DNA of 52,435 nucleotides from CAZGMJ01 sp964526785. Its GTDB lineage: Bacteria; Planctomycetota; Phycisphaerae; Sedimentisphaerales; Anaerobacaceae. The stretch lies in contig CAZGMJ010000038.1 of assembly GCA_964526785.1 (NCBI GenBank), positions 1 through 52,435 on the forward strand, in the 5' to 3' direction. The position numbers and the translations under genes are program-made. Within the stretch, counting starts at the first letter, position 1, and each line of letters begins with the position of its first letter. Below the pieces are notes generated by a model. The model had not been told where the DNA came from and did no database searches. It saw nothing but the letters and a program-made list of their open reading frames with translations. Positions 8,954 to 18,167 of this stretch are shown here, one piece after another.

Positions 8954-10216
8954 CTACGTCCCTTCACCACTGCTGGCCAGATACTCCACCTGTTCGGGTG
9001 TCAGCTTGTCGATTTTCACCGACATCGATTTCAACTTCAGCGTGCTGACGCGCTTTTCTATCTGCATCGGTACATCGTACACCGCCGCATCCAGTTTGTT
9101 CTGCATCTTCACCGCATACTCGGCCGTCAGCGCCTGGGTTGCAAAACTCATATCCATAACCGAGGCGGGATGTCCCTCAGCGGCGGCCAGATTGATTAAA
9201 CGGCCCTCGGCAAGAAGATACACGCGATTGCCGTTCTTGAGCGTGTACTGATCGACAACTTCGCCGCGAACGTTGCGCGTCACCTTCTTGCTGATCTTTC
9301 GCAACCCCGGTATGTCCAGTTCCACATTGAAGTGTCCGCTGTTGGCCACGACCGCACGATCCTTCATAACGCGGAAGTGTTCCGGCCGGATCACGTGCTT
9401 GTTGCCCGTCAGTGTCACGAAAAGTTCGCCGACTTTTGCCGCCTCCGACATGGGCATGACCTGGAAACCATCCATAGCCGCTTCCAGCGCTTTGATGGGG
9501 TCTATCTCGGTAACGATCACAATCGCCCCCATGCCCCTGGCCCGCATCGCAAAACCGCGGCCGCACCAGCCGTAACCCGCAACGACCACGCGCTTGCCCG
9601 CCATCAGAAAGTCGGTGGCGCGAATGACGCCGTCGACGGTTGACTGGCCCGTCCCGTAACGGTTGTCGAACAGGTGCTTGGTCGCCGCATCGTTCACAGC
9701 TATCACCGGGAATTTCAGGTGGCCGTGATTGGCCATGGCTCGCAGGCGAATCACACCCGTCGTCGTCTCTTCCATGCTGGCGATAATGCGACCGGCGTCC
9801 TTCTTGCGTTTGGTGTGCAGTTCGTTGACCAGGTCCGCTCCGTCGTCGTAAGTGATGACCGGTTCGTGGTCGATCGCTGCATTGATGTGCTGGTAATATG
9901 TCTTGCGATTCTCTCCGCAAATACTGAACGTTGCGATGCCGAAGTCTTTGACCAGCGACGCCGCCACGTCGTCCTGCGTGCTCAGCGGATTCGAAGCACA
10001 CAAAACCAGATTCGCCCCTCCGGCCTTAAGCGTCCGCGCCAGATTCGCCGTCTCAGCGGTAATGTGCAGGCAGGCCGACACGTTCAGACCTGTGAGCGGT
10101 TTGCTCTTGGCGAACTTCTCGCGAATCGCCGCCAACACAGGCATATCGTTATCCGCCCACAGAATACGCTTCTTGCCGACGGCGGCCAGAGACATATCAG
10201 CTACATCATGTTTCAT
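8954..10216 (-). CDS. ahcY: adenosylhomocysteinase (S-adenosyl-L-homocysteine hydrolase)
   Basis: 420 aa. It splits S-adenosylhomocysteine into homocysteine and adenosine, relieving product inhibition of methyltransferases. Motifs seen: CLHITAETANLARTL, CASNPLSTQDDVAA, RYGTGQSTVDG, GYGWCGRGFAMRARGMGA (NAD+ binding, about residue 214), NSGHFNVE and the C-terminal NGNRVYLLAEGRLINLAAAEGHP. The length matches the short form that lacks the internal insertion of the longer bacterial and eukaryotic enzymes. The protein lacks the usual lysine-tyrosine end and finishes in SSGEGT. AAAGGG precedes the ATG. A good sigma70-type promoter lies 42-70 bases upstream. I saw no SAH riboswitch in the leader. Confidence 0.96.
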   Translation of the reverse strand: MKHDVADMSLAAVGKKRILWADNDMPVLAAIREKFAKSKPLTGLNVSACLHITAETANLARTLKAGGANLVLCASNPLSTQDDVAASLVKDFGIATFSICGENRKTYYQHINAAIDHEPVITYDDGADLVNELHTKRKKDAGRIIASMEETTTGVIRLRAMANHGHLKFPVIAVNDAATKHLFDNRYGTGQSTVDGVIRATDFLMAGKRVVVAGYGWCGRGFAMRARGMGAIVIVTEIDPIKALEAAMDGFQVMPMSEAAKVGELFVTLTGNKHVIRPEHFRVMKDRAVVANSGHFNVELDIPGLRKISKKVTRNVRGEVVDQYTLKNGNRVYLLAEGRLINLAAAEGHPASVMDMSFATQALTAEYAVKMQNKLDAAVYDVPMQIEKRVSTLKLKSMSVKIDKLTPEQVEYLASSGEGT

Positions 10217-10257
10217 ACCGATACCCTTTCAATACAGGTGCAAGTGGAAAACAAATG

Positions 10258-10286
10258 ATTATACAGCCAGCAGTATGTACCCGCAA
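10258..10286 (-). promoter_or_regulatory. sigma70-type promoter of ahcY
   Basis: Read on the minus strand: TTGCGG, a 17-base spacer, then a perfect TATAAT, 42 bases before the ahcY start codon. The short leader leaves little room for a riboswitch. Confidence 0.7.
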
Positions 10287-10553
10287 ACCCTAATTTCTCG
10301 TCGACAGAATCCGCCGAACGGTTCTCTTCTGACTGCTGTAGTGGACTCCAGGCGCTGATTTCTTTGTCGCATAGCGCCTGTCCTCGCTTCTGGGACCAAA
10401 CATGCAGGGGTTCACGGAGGCGGTGTCTCTGATACGCCCGATAGGGTAGCATGCGGATGTCTTGTGCCCAACCCGGCCGCGTGCATCTTCCGAAAGCGCG
10501 ATTCGGACCGCCGGTATGGCACAAACCATTTGCCCGGTTTCATAAGAAATGGC
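10287..10553. other. intergenic region between divergent ahcY and beta-helix genes
   Basis: Together with the promoters on either side this is part of a 429-base divergent gap. Short frames run through it on both strands, but none has a ribosome binding site together with a recognisable protein, and I saw no structured RNA or repeat. Confidence 0.4.
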
Positions 10554-10582
10554 TTCATTCGCCAACCTGATTTAGATACAAT
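10554..10582 (+). promoter_or_regulatory. candidate promoter of the beta-helix gene
   Basis: TTCATT, 17 bases, TACAAT, about 63 bases before the start codon at 10646. The -10 is good and the -35 is weak (three of six consensus bases). Confidence 0.4.
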
Positions 10583-10645
10583 ATATAGACGTTCCGGAAT
10601 CAAGCAGACCTGGTTCATCTGCGATACGACTTGCAGGAGGGTTAG

Positions 10646-12424
10646 ATGCAAGTACTGCGTTCCATATTGCCTGTCTTCGTTGCTTGCTTGCTGTTTCTAT
10701 TCGTGTCTGTGTCTTATGCCGAGCTGAGTTGTGCACATTTCTCGGTTCGGCTGCAGACGCGCAGCAGTTATCGCAGCGGTATACCTGTTCTGGTCCGCGT
10801 CGAGGTAATTGATGAATCCGGCCGTATCGAAAGGGGACTCTGGGACGCGACCGCTATGCTTTTCGTCAACGATCCGAATGTCGCTTTTGCTCCGGCTGAA
10901 ATCCAACTGTACAACGGTCTGGGCAGCGCACTGGTCACATTTGGGGGCGCCCGGGACTTCGTCCTCACGGCCGAAGTTGCCGGTCTTCAGACAAGCCGCA
11001 GTTTTGACAACATCGATGATCAACCGATTGTCGAAGCGCCGCCTATTCTGACAGGTGATCACACTGTCTGGTCCGACACGATCCGCGTCCGAGAGGATCT
11101 GATTGTTCCTTCGGGACACGCACTGAGCGTAGAACCCGGGACTATGATTCTCCTGGATGGAGTGGATAACGGAACGAACGGTACGGATATTGACATACAG
11201 GGCTCTCTCCAGTCATTGGGCACGGCCGAGCAGCCGGTCACATTTACGGCCTTTCGGGCCGGAGAAAACTGGGGCGAGCTGCATTTTGACGATGCTGAAC
11301 CATCCGTTTTGCGATATACGAATATTACGCGGGCCGGACATTCTCCGAAGATTGGTCATTCCAATTCAGGCCCGGCCCTTCGTGTCTCCGGTACCACCCT
11401 CGTTTTCCAGAACGTCAATTGCAGCGACAATGCAGGAAAAGTCATGCACGCCACATCCGACTCGGACCTGACCTTTGTCCGCTGCCTGCTTGCCCGGTCC
11501 GTCATGGGGCCGGAGATCAGTGCGACGGCGTTGCTATTCGAGAACTCCTGGATCATCGGGATGAGTGCGAAAGACGACGCGGATGGCATATATGTGCATT
11601 CGCAGATGCAGGACCAAATCTGCATGATGCAGGGCGGGGTCGCTGCCGATATCGTCGACGATGGCATCGATCTTCTCGGTGCCGACATCACAATTCGCAA
11701 CTTCATCGTCCGGGACTGCGATGACAAAGGCATCAGCGCCTTCAACGGGAATACTACCATCACCAACTGTCTTGTCGTGAACAACAACAGGGCCCCGGAA
11801 GACCCCACGGTTGCAAGTATTGCCGCCAAGGCCCGTGAAGGCGTCACAACCACTGTCACGATGGACCGTACGACTGTCGTTACCACCAGAACCCCTGGCG
11901 TGGTCGATCACGGGATTCAGTCGCACGAGAAATACGGCTATACGACCGGTGCAATCATCTGGCACGTAACCAACTCCATCATCGACGCCACCGATCCGAT
12001 TGATACCGAGTTTCCATATCTCGATTCCGATGTCCATGTCAGCCATTCCAACGTGTTCGGCGAATCATGGCCCGGTACCGGCAATATCAATGCAGACCCT
12101 CTATTCGTTGATCCCAGCTCCGGCAATTACCGCCTCAAATCTCAGGCCGGCCACTGGAGTTCGCTGGATCGAGCGTGGATCGCTGACGAAGTCACCAGCC
12201 CATGCATTGATGCGGGCGATCCGGCCTCTCCCATCGGCGACGAGCCCTTCCCAAACGGCGGCCTTGTCAACATGGGTTTCTACGCCGCCACTGCCGAGGC
12301 GAGCAAATCCTGGTTCGACAAACCTGTATGTGAGACTGTTGTCGCCGGCGACATCAACGGAGACTGCGTGGTTGATGTGAGAGACTTTGCCCTGATGTCG
12401 TTGCACTGGCTGCGGCGCCGATAG
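10646..12424 (+). CDS. secreted parallel beta-helix protein with C-terminal dockerin-like EF-hand segment
   Basis: 592 aa with a clear Sec signal peptide (hydrophobic core FVACLLFLFVSVSYA). An Ig/invasin-like stretch at about 30-120 is followed by right-handed beta-helix coils from about 125 to 480 (repeated short strands such as TNITRAGHSP, ITNCLVVNNN, VTNSIIDATDP), then INADPLFVDPSSGNYRLKSQ, typical of planctomycete surface beta-helix proteins. The C terminus GDINGDCVVDVRDFALMSLH is a single EF-hand-type calcium loop plus helix, the dockerin-like tag common in this phylum. AGGAGG lies upstream of the ATG. Likely a cell-surface or secreted polysaccharide-binding or degrading protein; no catalytic residues could be assigned. 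Confidence 0.8.
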   Translation: MQVLRSILPVFVACLLFLFVSVSYAELSCAHFSVRLQTRSSYRSGIPVLVRVEVIDESGRIERGLWDATAMLFVNDPNVAFAPAEIQLYNGLGSALVTFGGARDFVLTAEVAGLQTSRSFDNIDDQPIVEAPPILTGDHTVWSDTIRVREDLIVPSGHALSVEPGTMILLDGVDNGTNGTDIDIQGSLQSLGTAEQPVTFTAFRAGENWGELHFDDAEPSVLRYTNITRAGHSPKIGHSNSGPALRVSGTTLVFQNVNCSDNAGKVMHATSDSDLTFVRCLLARSVMGPEISATALLFENSWIIGMSAKDDADGIYVHSQMQDQICMMQGGVAADIVDDGIDLLGADITIRNFIVRDCDDKGISAFNGNTTITNCLVVNNNRAPEDPTVASIAAKAREGVTTTVTMDRTTVVTTRTPGVVDHGIQSHEKYGYTTGAIIWHVTNSIIDATDPIDTEFPYLDSDVHVSHSNVFGESWPGTGNINADPLFVDPSSGNYRLKSQAGHWSSLDRAWIADEVTSPCIDAGDPASPIGDEPFPNGGLVNMGFYAATAEASKSWFDKPVCETVVAGDINGDCVVDVRDFALMSLHWLRRR

Positions 12425-12427
12425 GTC

Positions 12428-13525
12428 TCATGGCCTGAGCCACATCCCGCGGAAAGTCTTCTTGTACGGGTTGAGCAGGTGCTTGTTCTCACACGTGCCG
12501 CTGTCCTCGTCATAGTCATCCTCATCGATGCACTCATGCGGCCCGGCCACCTTGACCTCGATCGAGCCGTCGTCGCTGAGCAGCAGCAGATGCTCCGAAT
12601 CATCGAAACTGATTACTGCTTCGGGTGTAAAAGTGCCGTCACTGAGATCCCTGACGACCGTCGGTTCATTCGCTTTGTCGCCCGACCATCGATAAAGCCT
12701 GAATTCCTCTGTCGTGTCGGGCCTGCCCGCAACAATGAAATATGCCTTGTGATATGACGAATACTCCATACTGCGGATTCCCAACCCGTCGAAATCCCAG
12801 AGAATCGGCTCGCCGAAGTCCGGCAATTGACCCTCGCGTACCACAGCCTCGCCATTGAGCAGCGGAATCACCAGAGCCTGCTTGTGGCCCGTTTCCCTGC
12901 TTTCAACAAGCGGATTGCGAAAGCCGATATACATCGTTACTCCGTCGGGCGTTGCACACAGCCCCTCGATATTCAGCCCTTCCTCTTTGGGCGCCAACTC
13001 TTCTCTTTCATCCTTCGCCAGATCCTGGCCGAGTTTGGTTGCTTCCCATAAACCCAGTTCGCGCGTATTAGAGTGGGCGATAAGGCTTCGAACGAGCGTA
13101 CGGCAGGGGGTGCCGACCGGTTGCAGGCGGATGCGGGAGTTCTCGGCTTTGATGTCGGTAGCGAAGAAACGATACCGACTCGACCGCAACTTGCCGTCTT
13201 TGTTTCTGCCGTGCGACGTGATCCAGTAGATGCGATTGCCGACTCGCGCAGCGCCCTCGATATCCGCCTCCGGCTTATCCGGATCGACGTCCAGAAAGTC
13301 GCTCACATCATACGAATACAAGGGCAGGTCGGGCCCGGACGTGGTATATACGCGAAGCACGTTGTTTTCATCGTCGGCGACAACGAACGTGTCCTCGCCT
13401 ACTGAGACGCCACCGGACGCATCGCTCGCTCCCCTGTATGTCAGCATCTTCGACATGTTGCTGTCCGAACAGCAAACAGTACCGCAAACAGCTACCACCA
13501 CAAGTAGTGTGCACTTGCTCTTCAT
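12428..13525 (-). CDS. exported DUF3616-family protein
   Basis: 365 aa. The N terminus MKSKCTLLVVVAVCGTVCCS is a signal peptide with cysteines that may allow lipidation. The body matches the pattern of DUF3616 proteins, predicted beta-propellers: DIEGAARVGNRIYWITSHGR, EGLNIEGLCATPDGVTMYIGFRNP, and LYRWSGDKANEPTVVRDLSD. A cysteine pair near the end (ECIDED and GTCENK) could form a disulfide. GAGGAA precedes the ATG. Its stop lies 3 bases from the stop of the convergent beta-helix gene, leaving no room for separate terminators. No enzymatic activity is known for the family as far as I can state. Confidence 0.75.
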   Translation of the reverse strand: MKSKCTLLVVVAVCGTVCCSDSNMSKMLTYRGASDASGGVSVGEDTFVVADDENNVLRVYTTSGPDLPLYSYDVSDFLDVDPDKPEADIEGAARVGNRIYWITSHGRNKDGKLRSSRYRFFATDIKAENSRIRLQPVGTPCRTLVRSLIAHSNTRELGLWEATKLGQDLAKDEREELAPKEEGLNIEGLCATPDGVTMYIGFRNPLVESRETGHKQALVIPLLNGEAVVREGQLPDFGEPILWDFDGLGIRSMEYSSYHKAYFIVAGRPDTTEEFRLYRWSGDKANEPTVVRDLSDGTFTPEAVISFDDSEHLLLLSDDGSIEVKVAGPHECIDEDDYDEDSGTCENKHLLNPYKKTFRGMWLRP

Positions 13526-13713
13526 TACTTCCTCGAAATATCAAAAACGCGGCCGTTCGGCTCACATGCGTTCAGTTACGTCCGCTCATACCTGCTAACA
13601 TCCTTCAGCGAGCTTGTCAATGAGGCATCATCATGTTCCGATAATCTCTACTTTCCCGCAGACCGGACGACTATCCGAGAATGTCGCGGAATCACCATTT
13701 GCACGCCGTCCAT
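13526..13713. other. intergenic, nothing recognised
   Basis: Left part of the 300-base divergent gap between the DUF3616 gene and the STAS gene. No credible gene, repeat or RNA structure was seen. Confidence 0.35.
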
Positions 13714-13741
13714 TTGGATTCTTCGATTTATGCCCTATACT
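13714..13741 (+). promoter_or_regulatory. sigma70-type promoter of the STAS gene
   Basis: TTGGAT, 16 bases, TATACT, leaving an untranslated leader of about 80 bases before the ATG at 13826. Confidence 0.55.
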
Positions 13742-13825
13742 TTAATCAGAGAGGAGCAACAAACGCTGTTCCACGTGCAGGGGCTTCGTATCGAAAGAAC
13801 ACACAATTGAGGAGTGGGATCGAGT

Positions 13826-14164
13826 ATGGCATTTCAAAATCTGTCTGGGGATCTTCTTGTAGTCACTCTACCCGAACAGCCGCGACTGGGCAAAGAACTT
13901 GAGCATTTGCACCAGGTAGCCGGCGAGCAGTGCGACCGCGACGTTATAATCGACCTCTCGCGAGTCGAGATGTTGACCTCCGAAAGCATCTGCGACCTTA
14001 TGATCCTCAACACGACGCTTCTTGGATTCAGCCGCAAGCTCATTCTTTGCAATGTGCCCGGCCCCATTCGCAATCTCTTCGACCGAACCGGGCTCAATCA
14101 GGTCTTTCATTTTGCCGACAGCAAAGCCGCGGCCATGGAGTTCCTGCAGTTCGTTCAGGCGTAG
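13826..14164 (+). CDS. STAS-domain protein, anti-sigma factor antagonist-like
   Basis: 112 aa; a single STAS domain. DRDVIIDLSRVEMLTSESIC is the central strand-loop-helix, with the serine (SESIC) in the place where SpoIIAA/RsbV proteins are phosphorylated. It would act in a partner-switching pathway by binding an anti-sigma or other kinase-type regulator. No kinase or sigma gene is adjacent, so the partner lies elsewhere. GAGGAG sits 11 bases before this ATG; a GTG four codons earlier overlaps that site and is less likely. Own promoter at 13714-13741. Convergent with the DUF401 gene. Confidence 0.8.
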   Translation: MAFQNLSGDLLVVTLPEQPRLGKELEHLHQVAGEQCDRDVIIDLSRVEMLTSESICDLMILNTTLLGFSRKLILCNVPGPIRNLFDRTGLNQVFHFADSKAAAMEFLQFVQA

Positions 14165-14194
14165 GCGCCTCGATCAGGCACGGCAACTCCGACT

Positions 14195-15439
14195 CTATCC
14201 GAAGAACACCGCCATCAGAATCCCTGCGCCCGCAACGAACCCGGCCGGCGCCAGCATCCTGACTACGATCTTCGTCACCGAGCAGTCGAAGTAGCTGGCC
14301 GACAGGGCAATACACAAATGCACGGGAGTCAGCAGCAAGCCGCAGATTGCCCCGGAAAAGGCGAGCGTCTCCAGGCCGATACGCGCCTCTGGTCCCGTGC
14401 CGATAAACGGCTTTAGAAACGGAAACGTCATCGCCACGGTCGGCACCGTTACGCCCGTCAGAAACGCTACCAGAAATGGCAGCGCGAAGATGACCACATA
14501 TTTCGGGGCGTCGATGCTCTCCAGAAAGTCAACCACCGATCCAACGGCGCCGCCCGCCTGCAAGTTCAGCTTGAAGAGCAGAGCGCCCAGAATGAGCAGG
14601 GCGAAATCCAGTTCGAAGCCGGATCGAAAGATGGTCGGCCAGCGACCGACGGGGATGCCGTGCAGCAGAAGAAAGCCCACAAGGGCCAGTAAGAGGCCCA
14701 CCGCGGGGGGCAGGTTCAGGCCTGCGTAAAGCCCCGCAACCGCGATAATCGGCCACAAAGCATGCAAAAAATCTCGCAGATTCCGTTTGAATGGACCTCT
14801 TGAAGCCTTGACGTCCCTCTTTCCCGCCACCGCAGTCATCAGCACGAACAGCACGCCTCCCGTTACGCCGGCCAGCATGATAGCGATATTGTGTGATATC
14901 AGCCCGAAAGCCGTAATCCCGAATATGCCCTGAATCAGCGGCACGGATGGGAAAAGCGGCCAGATCGTCTCCCACTGATGGCGAAACAAGAAGTTGATCG
15001 CCGCCTGCCGGCTCCTCTCAACTCCCAAATGATCGCCGAGGTCCCGTACCATCGGCGCCGAAAGCATAATGCCGCCCGGTGTCGGCAATAGCCCCATCAT
15101 CATCGGAATGGCCGCCAGCGCCACCCGCCGACTTCTAAACAGTCCCCGAATCGCCGGTGTCAGACGGGGCGTGATGCCCGCCTGTTGCATCGCGACGCCG
15201 AGCACGTTGACCAGACTGACCAGCGCCGTGAGCATAACCCACAGATACCCCGTCGTTTGCGACAACGGCTTGCTGTTCCACTCCGCCGCCACCGTGCTCC
15301 AGAACGTACTTGGCGTCACCTTCAGCAGGACCGCCAGCGCGATCGAAGACAGCAGCATGGCCCTGCCGAGTCGCACCTTGAGATGCATCAGCAGCACAAG
15401 CAGTCCAAGTGCTATCGCCATGGTCGTCAACGCATACAT
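14195..15439 (-). CDS. DUF401-family integral membrane permease
   Basis: 414 aa, hydrophobic throughout with about 10-11 membrane segments. MMMGLLPTPGGIMLSAPMV and the matching C-terminal GVTVPTVAMTFPFLKP plus LLLTPVHLCIALSASYF are the paired re-entrant-type motifs of the DUF401 group, which belongs to the ion-transporter superfamily together with citrate, lactate and gluconate carriers. It probably imports an organic acid. It lies 81 bases downstream of the polysaccharide lyase gene on the same strand, so uptake of a uronate-type product is a reasonable but unproven idea. Confidence 0.8.
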   Translation of the reverse strand: MYALTTMAIALGLLVLLMHLKVRLGRAMLLSSIALAVLLKVTPSTFWSTVAAEWNSKPLSQTTGYLWVMLTALVSLVNVLGVAMQQAGITPRLTPAIRGLFRSRRVALAAIPMMMGLLPTPGGIMLSAPMVRDLGDHLGVERSRQAAINFLFRHQWETIWPLFPSVPLIQGIFGITAFGLISHNIAIMLAGVTGGVLFVLMTAVAGKRDVKASRGPFKRNLRDFLHALWPIIAVAGLYAGLNLPPAVGLLLALVGFLLLHGIPVGRWPTIFRSGFELDFALLILGALLFKLNLQAGGAVGSVVDFLESIDAPKYVVIFALPFLVAFLTGVTVPTVAMTFPFLKPFIGTGPEARIGLETLAFSGAICGLLLTPVHLCIALSASYFDCSVTKIVVRMLAPAGFVAGAGILMAVFFG

Positions 15440-15520
15440 CTACTTTCCTTTTCGCAAGTCTCCGCCCGCTCGACGCGAAGCGGTAATACAATTTGCCGGC
15501 TCAATACGTTCTCATGCACA

Positions 15521-17863
15521 CTAATCTGATATGCGGACGACGACCGTCTGTGATTGTCCATTCCAAACCACTTCCGCCGGCACGCCGTTTACGACCAAAT
15601 GCTTCGGTTTGCAGGATGCTCTCATGGCGCAGTCGACAAGCGGCTGGCCCTGCAAAACTACATTCATCGCATTTCCGTCTTCCTGGAATATGCAGTAGAC
15701 TTTCGACAGCGAGTCAAGCACCGCCTCGCCATCTCTTCTCAGGTAGCTGCCGCAAATGACGAAACCACAGTCATAAGCATCGGGATCATCCGCATTGTCT
15801 ATCGTACGAGTCGTCCCAAAAATGTAGGCATCCGTTTCCCAGCCGTTGATGACCTTGTTGCTGTTGCGGTGCATTCGCCGTCCATCGGCGCGCAGATTCA
15901 GATAGACTTCGGTAATGCGGCTGCTGTTTCGTATGCGAACGCCGAGCATCTCGTCGCCTTCGAGCAATTCGATATCCGGCAGACGAGAGGCACTTCCATT
16001 GCCTTCGGGGATAATAGCCGTAATGAACTTCTCGTCTCGCCTTTTGCCTGGCGGCGACAGGGCAAGATACTCGACCTTTTCGTCCGGCGCGTGGTCCTTC
16101 AAGCCCTCTTTTCTCACCAACTTCAGATTCCTGGGATGCAGCGAGCGGACCACGGCTTTCGCCTCGTCCCCGTTCTCAAGGTGGATGCCCGAACTCTTGA
16201 AGCTGGCCGTGCCCGCATAATGCAGCAACCATTCCAGTTGCCCGGCGGTGTGAGTTCGCACATCGTCGAATATGAGAATCACGCCGTCGATCCAAAGAAA
16301 ATGCCGGTAGTTGCGCGAGAATTTCCACGATGTCGGCCCGGTCGCGTCGGCCATGACGTATTTCACGTCGCCCGTATCCATCAGATGAACCACCTGCCCC
16401 GGATGCACCACCCCGCGATCAGGCCCTCCACAGGCCTCCGGATTCTCCGCCTCGCCATCGACGAGAATCACATTATGCGCTGCGCTCGTCCGGTAGTAGC
16501 TTGAGTATTCCCTGCGGCTGTACGAGCAGTTGCCAGAGTCGATAATCAGAGGTTTTCCCGCGTGGAACAGTATGAAAGAACCGGCATCAGGGTGCGCATG
16601 GTTCCACGCAAAGCCCGATGTGACAGCCAGCATGGTTGAATCATTCTCCCATGAGTCGCGCAGCATCGCCCAGCCTATGTCTTTGTAGAGTTTCGACTCC
16701 GGAAGATGGCAGGGCGGTTTGCTCGTCGGTTGCAGTCCGTCGTACACCAGAGCGATCGGGTCGCTCGGCCTGGGATTCGTCCGTGTGAGATACCAGTGGT
16801 ATTCCGGTGCACCGAAACCGTTCGCAAGAAGCAGCCGCAATGTTCTTGCGCCGTCGGCATGAAGACTGCTGTCTCCGAAGTTGACCGACAGAATGCCGTC
16901 TGATGTCGGGTAGGCCGTATGTACGAAGAAGTCGCCGGCACAATGCAGGGCCGAAATCCTGGGCAACTTGGCTTGTCCGAATACATTGGTCCACCCGAGA
17001 TGGAAAAGCAGATACTCGGAAAGGGCGTAATTGGCGTAATTCACGCTCTCGTAGAATGCTCCGTCTCTGTCGAAATTGGGGCTCTTGTTCTGCAGGATAT
17101 TGCCCTGATATGCGAACCATTCGGGAAAGCCCGCTTTCACTCGTGCCAGCCATTCCCTGGCTCGCGGTTCGTCGTCGACAATCGCAAGAGACGCTGTGCC
17201 CGCCATCGCGACACACACGCTCCACCAGTTGTGTCCCATCGAATCCAGGGCATGTATCCGTTTCTCAGGCAACACCCAGTCATTGAGGATCGGGAGTATT
17301 CCCAGTCGCACCATGGACTCGACAATGGTCTTGCTGTCCGATGCTGTCAGTAAATCACGTATGCCGTCATATCCTGTCGCATAGCCGAAGCAGAAGCGGG
17401 CCGTATTCAACTCGGAATGCCAGGGCGGGTCCCTTTGTGCATCGCCCGCCCAGCGATTCAGATTGCCGTAGTGAAGCATGGCTTGCCGCAGTTTTCGTGC
17501 GTATTCCCGTTCGCCGGTCATCCGATATGCCAGACCGAGCGTTGCCCCCATGCCGCTCATTTGCGAGCTTGGCCTGCCGTAATTGCCGTGCTGTCCATGG
17601 CCGCCCTCGGCGTACGCTTTCGAGACAAGTTCCTCCTCCAGATACCGGTCCGCTCGGCGCAGTAGTTGGTACCATGCTTGCCGCATGTCCGGCTCGTTCG
17701 CAATACGCTGTCTCAAGACGTCGAGCCTGCTTTCCGTGAAATACAGACGCCCGCCGCGTACAGACGACTCCTTCTCGCCCGCACTTGCCTGTTGGACAGC
17801 CAGGAGAATCATCATCAGAACGACTCGGTATGCTGTTTGAACGGTCTTACCTGTAGTCTGCAT
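15521..17863 (-). CDS. exported heparinase II/III-family polysaccharide lyase
   Basis: 780 aa with a Sec signal peptide (VVLMMILLAVQQASAG). An N-terminal alpha/alpha-toroid of alginate-lyase type (about 30-370; HNWWSVCVAMAG near its centre) is followed by the heparinase II/III-like beta-sandwich, where WNHAHPDAGSFILFHAGKP (about residue 420) and YYRTSAAHNVILVDG carry the histidines and tyrosine expected for beta-elimination. The family cleaves uronic-acid polysaccharides such as alginate, heparin or ulvan-like glycans in the periplasm or outside the cell; the exact substrate is open. AGGAGC precedes the ATG, and a strong promoter lies about 95 bases upstream. A permease gene follows. Confidence 0.85.
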   Translation of the reverse strand: MQTTGKTVQTAYRVVLMMILLAVQQASAGEKESSVRGGRLYFTESRLDVLRQRIANEPDMRQAWYQLLRRADRYLEEELVSKAYAEGGHGQHGNYGRPSSQMSGMGATLGLAYRMTGEREYARKLRQAMLHYGNLNRWAGDAQRDPPWHSELNTARFCFGYATGYDGIRDLLTASDSKTIVESMVRLGILPILNDWVLPEKRIHALDSMGHNWWSVCVAMAGTASLAIVDDEPRAREWLARVKAGFPEWFAYQGNILQNKSPNFDRDGAFYESVNYANYALSEYLLFHLGWTNVFGQAKLPRISALHCAGDFFVHTAYPTSDGILSVNFGDSSLHADGARTLRLLLANGFGAPEYHWYLTRTNPRPSDPIALVYDGLQPTSKPPCHLPESKLYKDIGWAMLRDSWENDSTMLAVTSGFAWNHAHPDAGSFILFHAGKPLIIDSGNCSYSRREYSSYYRTSAAHNVILVDGEAENPEACGGPDRGVVHPGQVVHLMDTGDVKYVMADATGPTSWKFSRNYRHFLWIDGVILIFDDVRTHTAGQLEWLLHYAGTASFKSSGIHLENGDEAKAVVRSLHPRNLKLVRKEGLKDHAPDEKVEYLALSPPGKRRDEKFITAIIPEGNGSASRLPDIELLEGDEMLGVRIRNSSRITEVYLNLRADGRRMHRNSNKVINGWETDAYIFGTTRTIDNADDPDAYDCGFVICGSYLRRDGEAVLDSLSKVYCIFQEDGNAMNVVLQGQPLVDCAMRASCKPKHLVVNGVPAEVVWNGQSQTVVVRISD

Positions 17864-17956
17864 CGTTGCTCCTGATCCTGTTGCCTTATTGGTTCGCTTG
17901 CAGATACCGGGTCCGAACGACCTCAGTGCGCCCTCGGATGTGGCTTATCCTGTGCA

Positions 17957-17985
17957 CTTATAGCATTATCCGGATTGCATGTCCA
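17957..17985 (-). promoter_or_regulatory. strong sigma70-type promoter of the polysaccharide lyase gene
   Basis: On the minus strand TGGACA, 17 bases, TATAAG: five of six matches in each hexamer at ideal spacing. It lies about 95 bases before the start at 17863, inside the divergent gap 17864-18167 that otherwise shows no gene. Confidence 0.65.
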
Positions 17986-18167
17986 TTGCCCGCCGGGCCG
18001 AACTGCCCCTTAACCAATCGCAGTCCCGGCATTGGCGCTTGCGATTCCCGCCAATGTTGTTATCGTGCAGTGTCATTGGGCTGTATCAATGAGACCACGA
18101 CTCAGGTGGTTGCGGTAGTGTGCGTCGCAACATGCCGCGAGTGCAGGCGAATTGTAAGGCTGGATCG

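Noticed and set aside
10217..10257. SAH riboswitch in front of ahcY
   Set aside because: The promoter lies only 42 bases from the start codon, leaving too little leader, and no fitting stems were seen.
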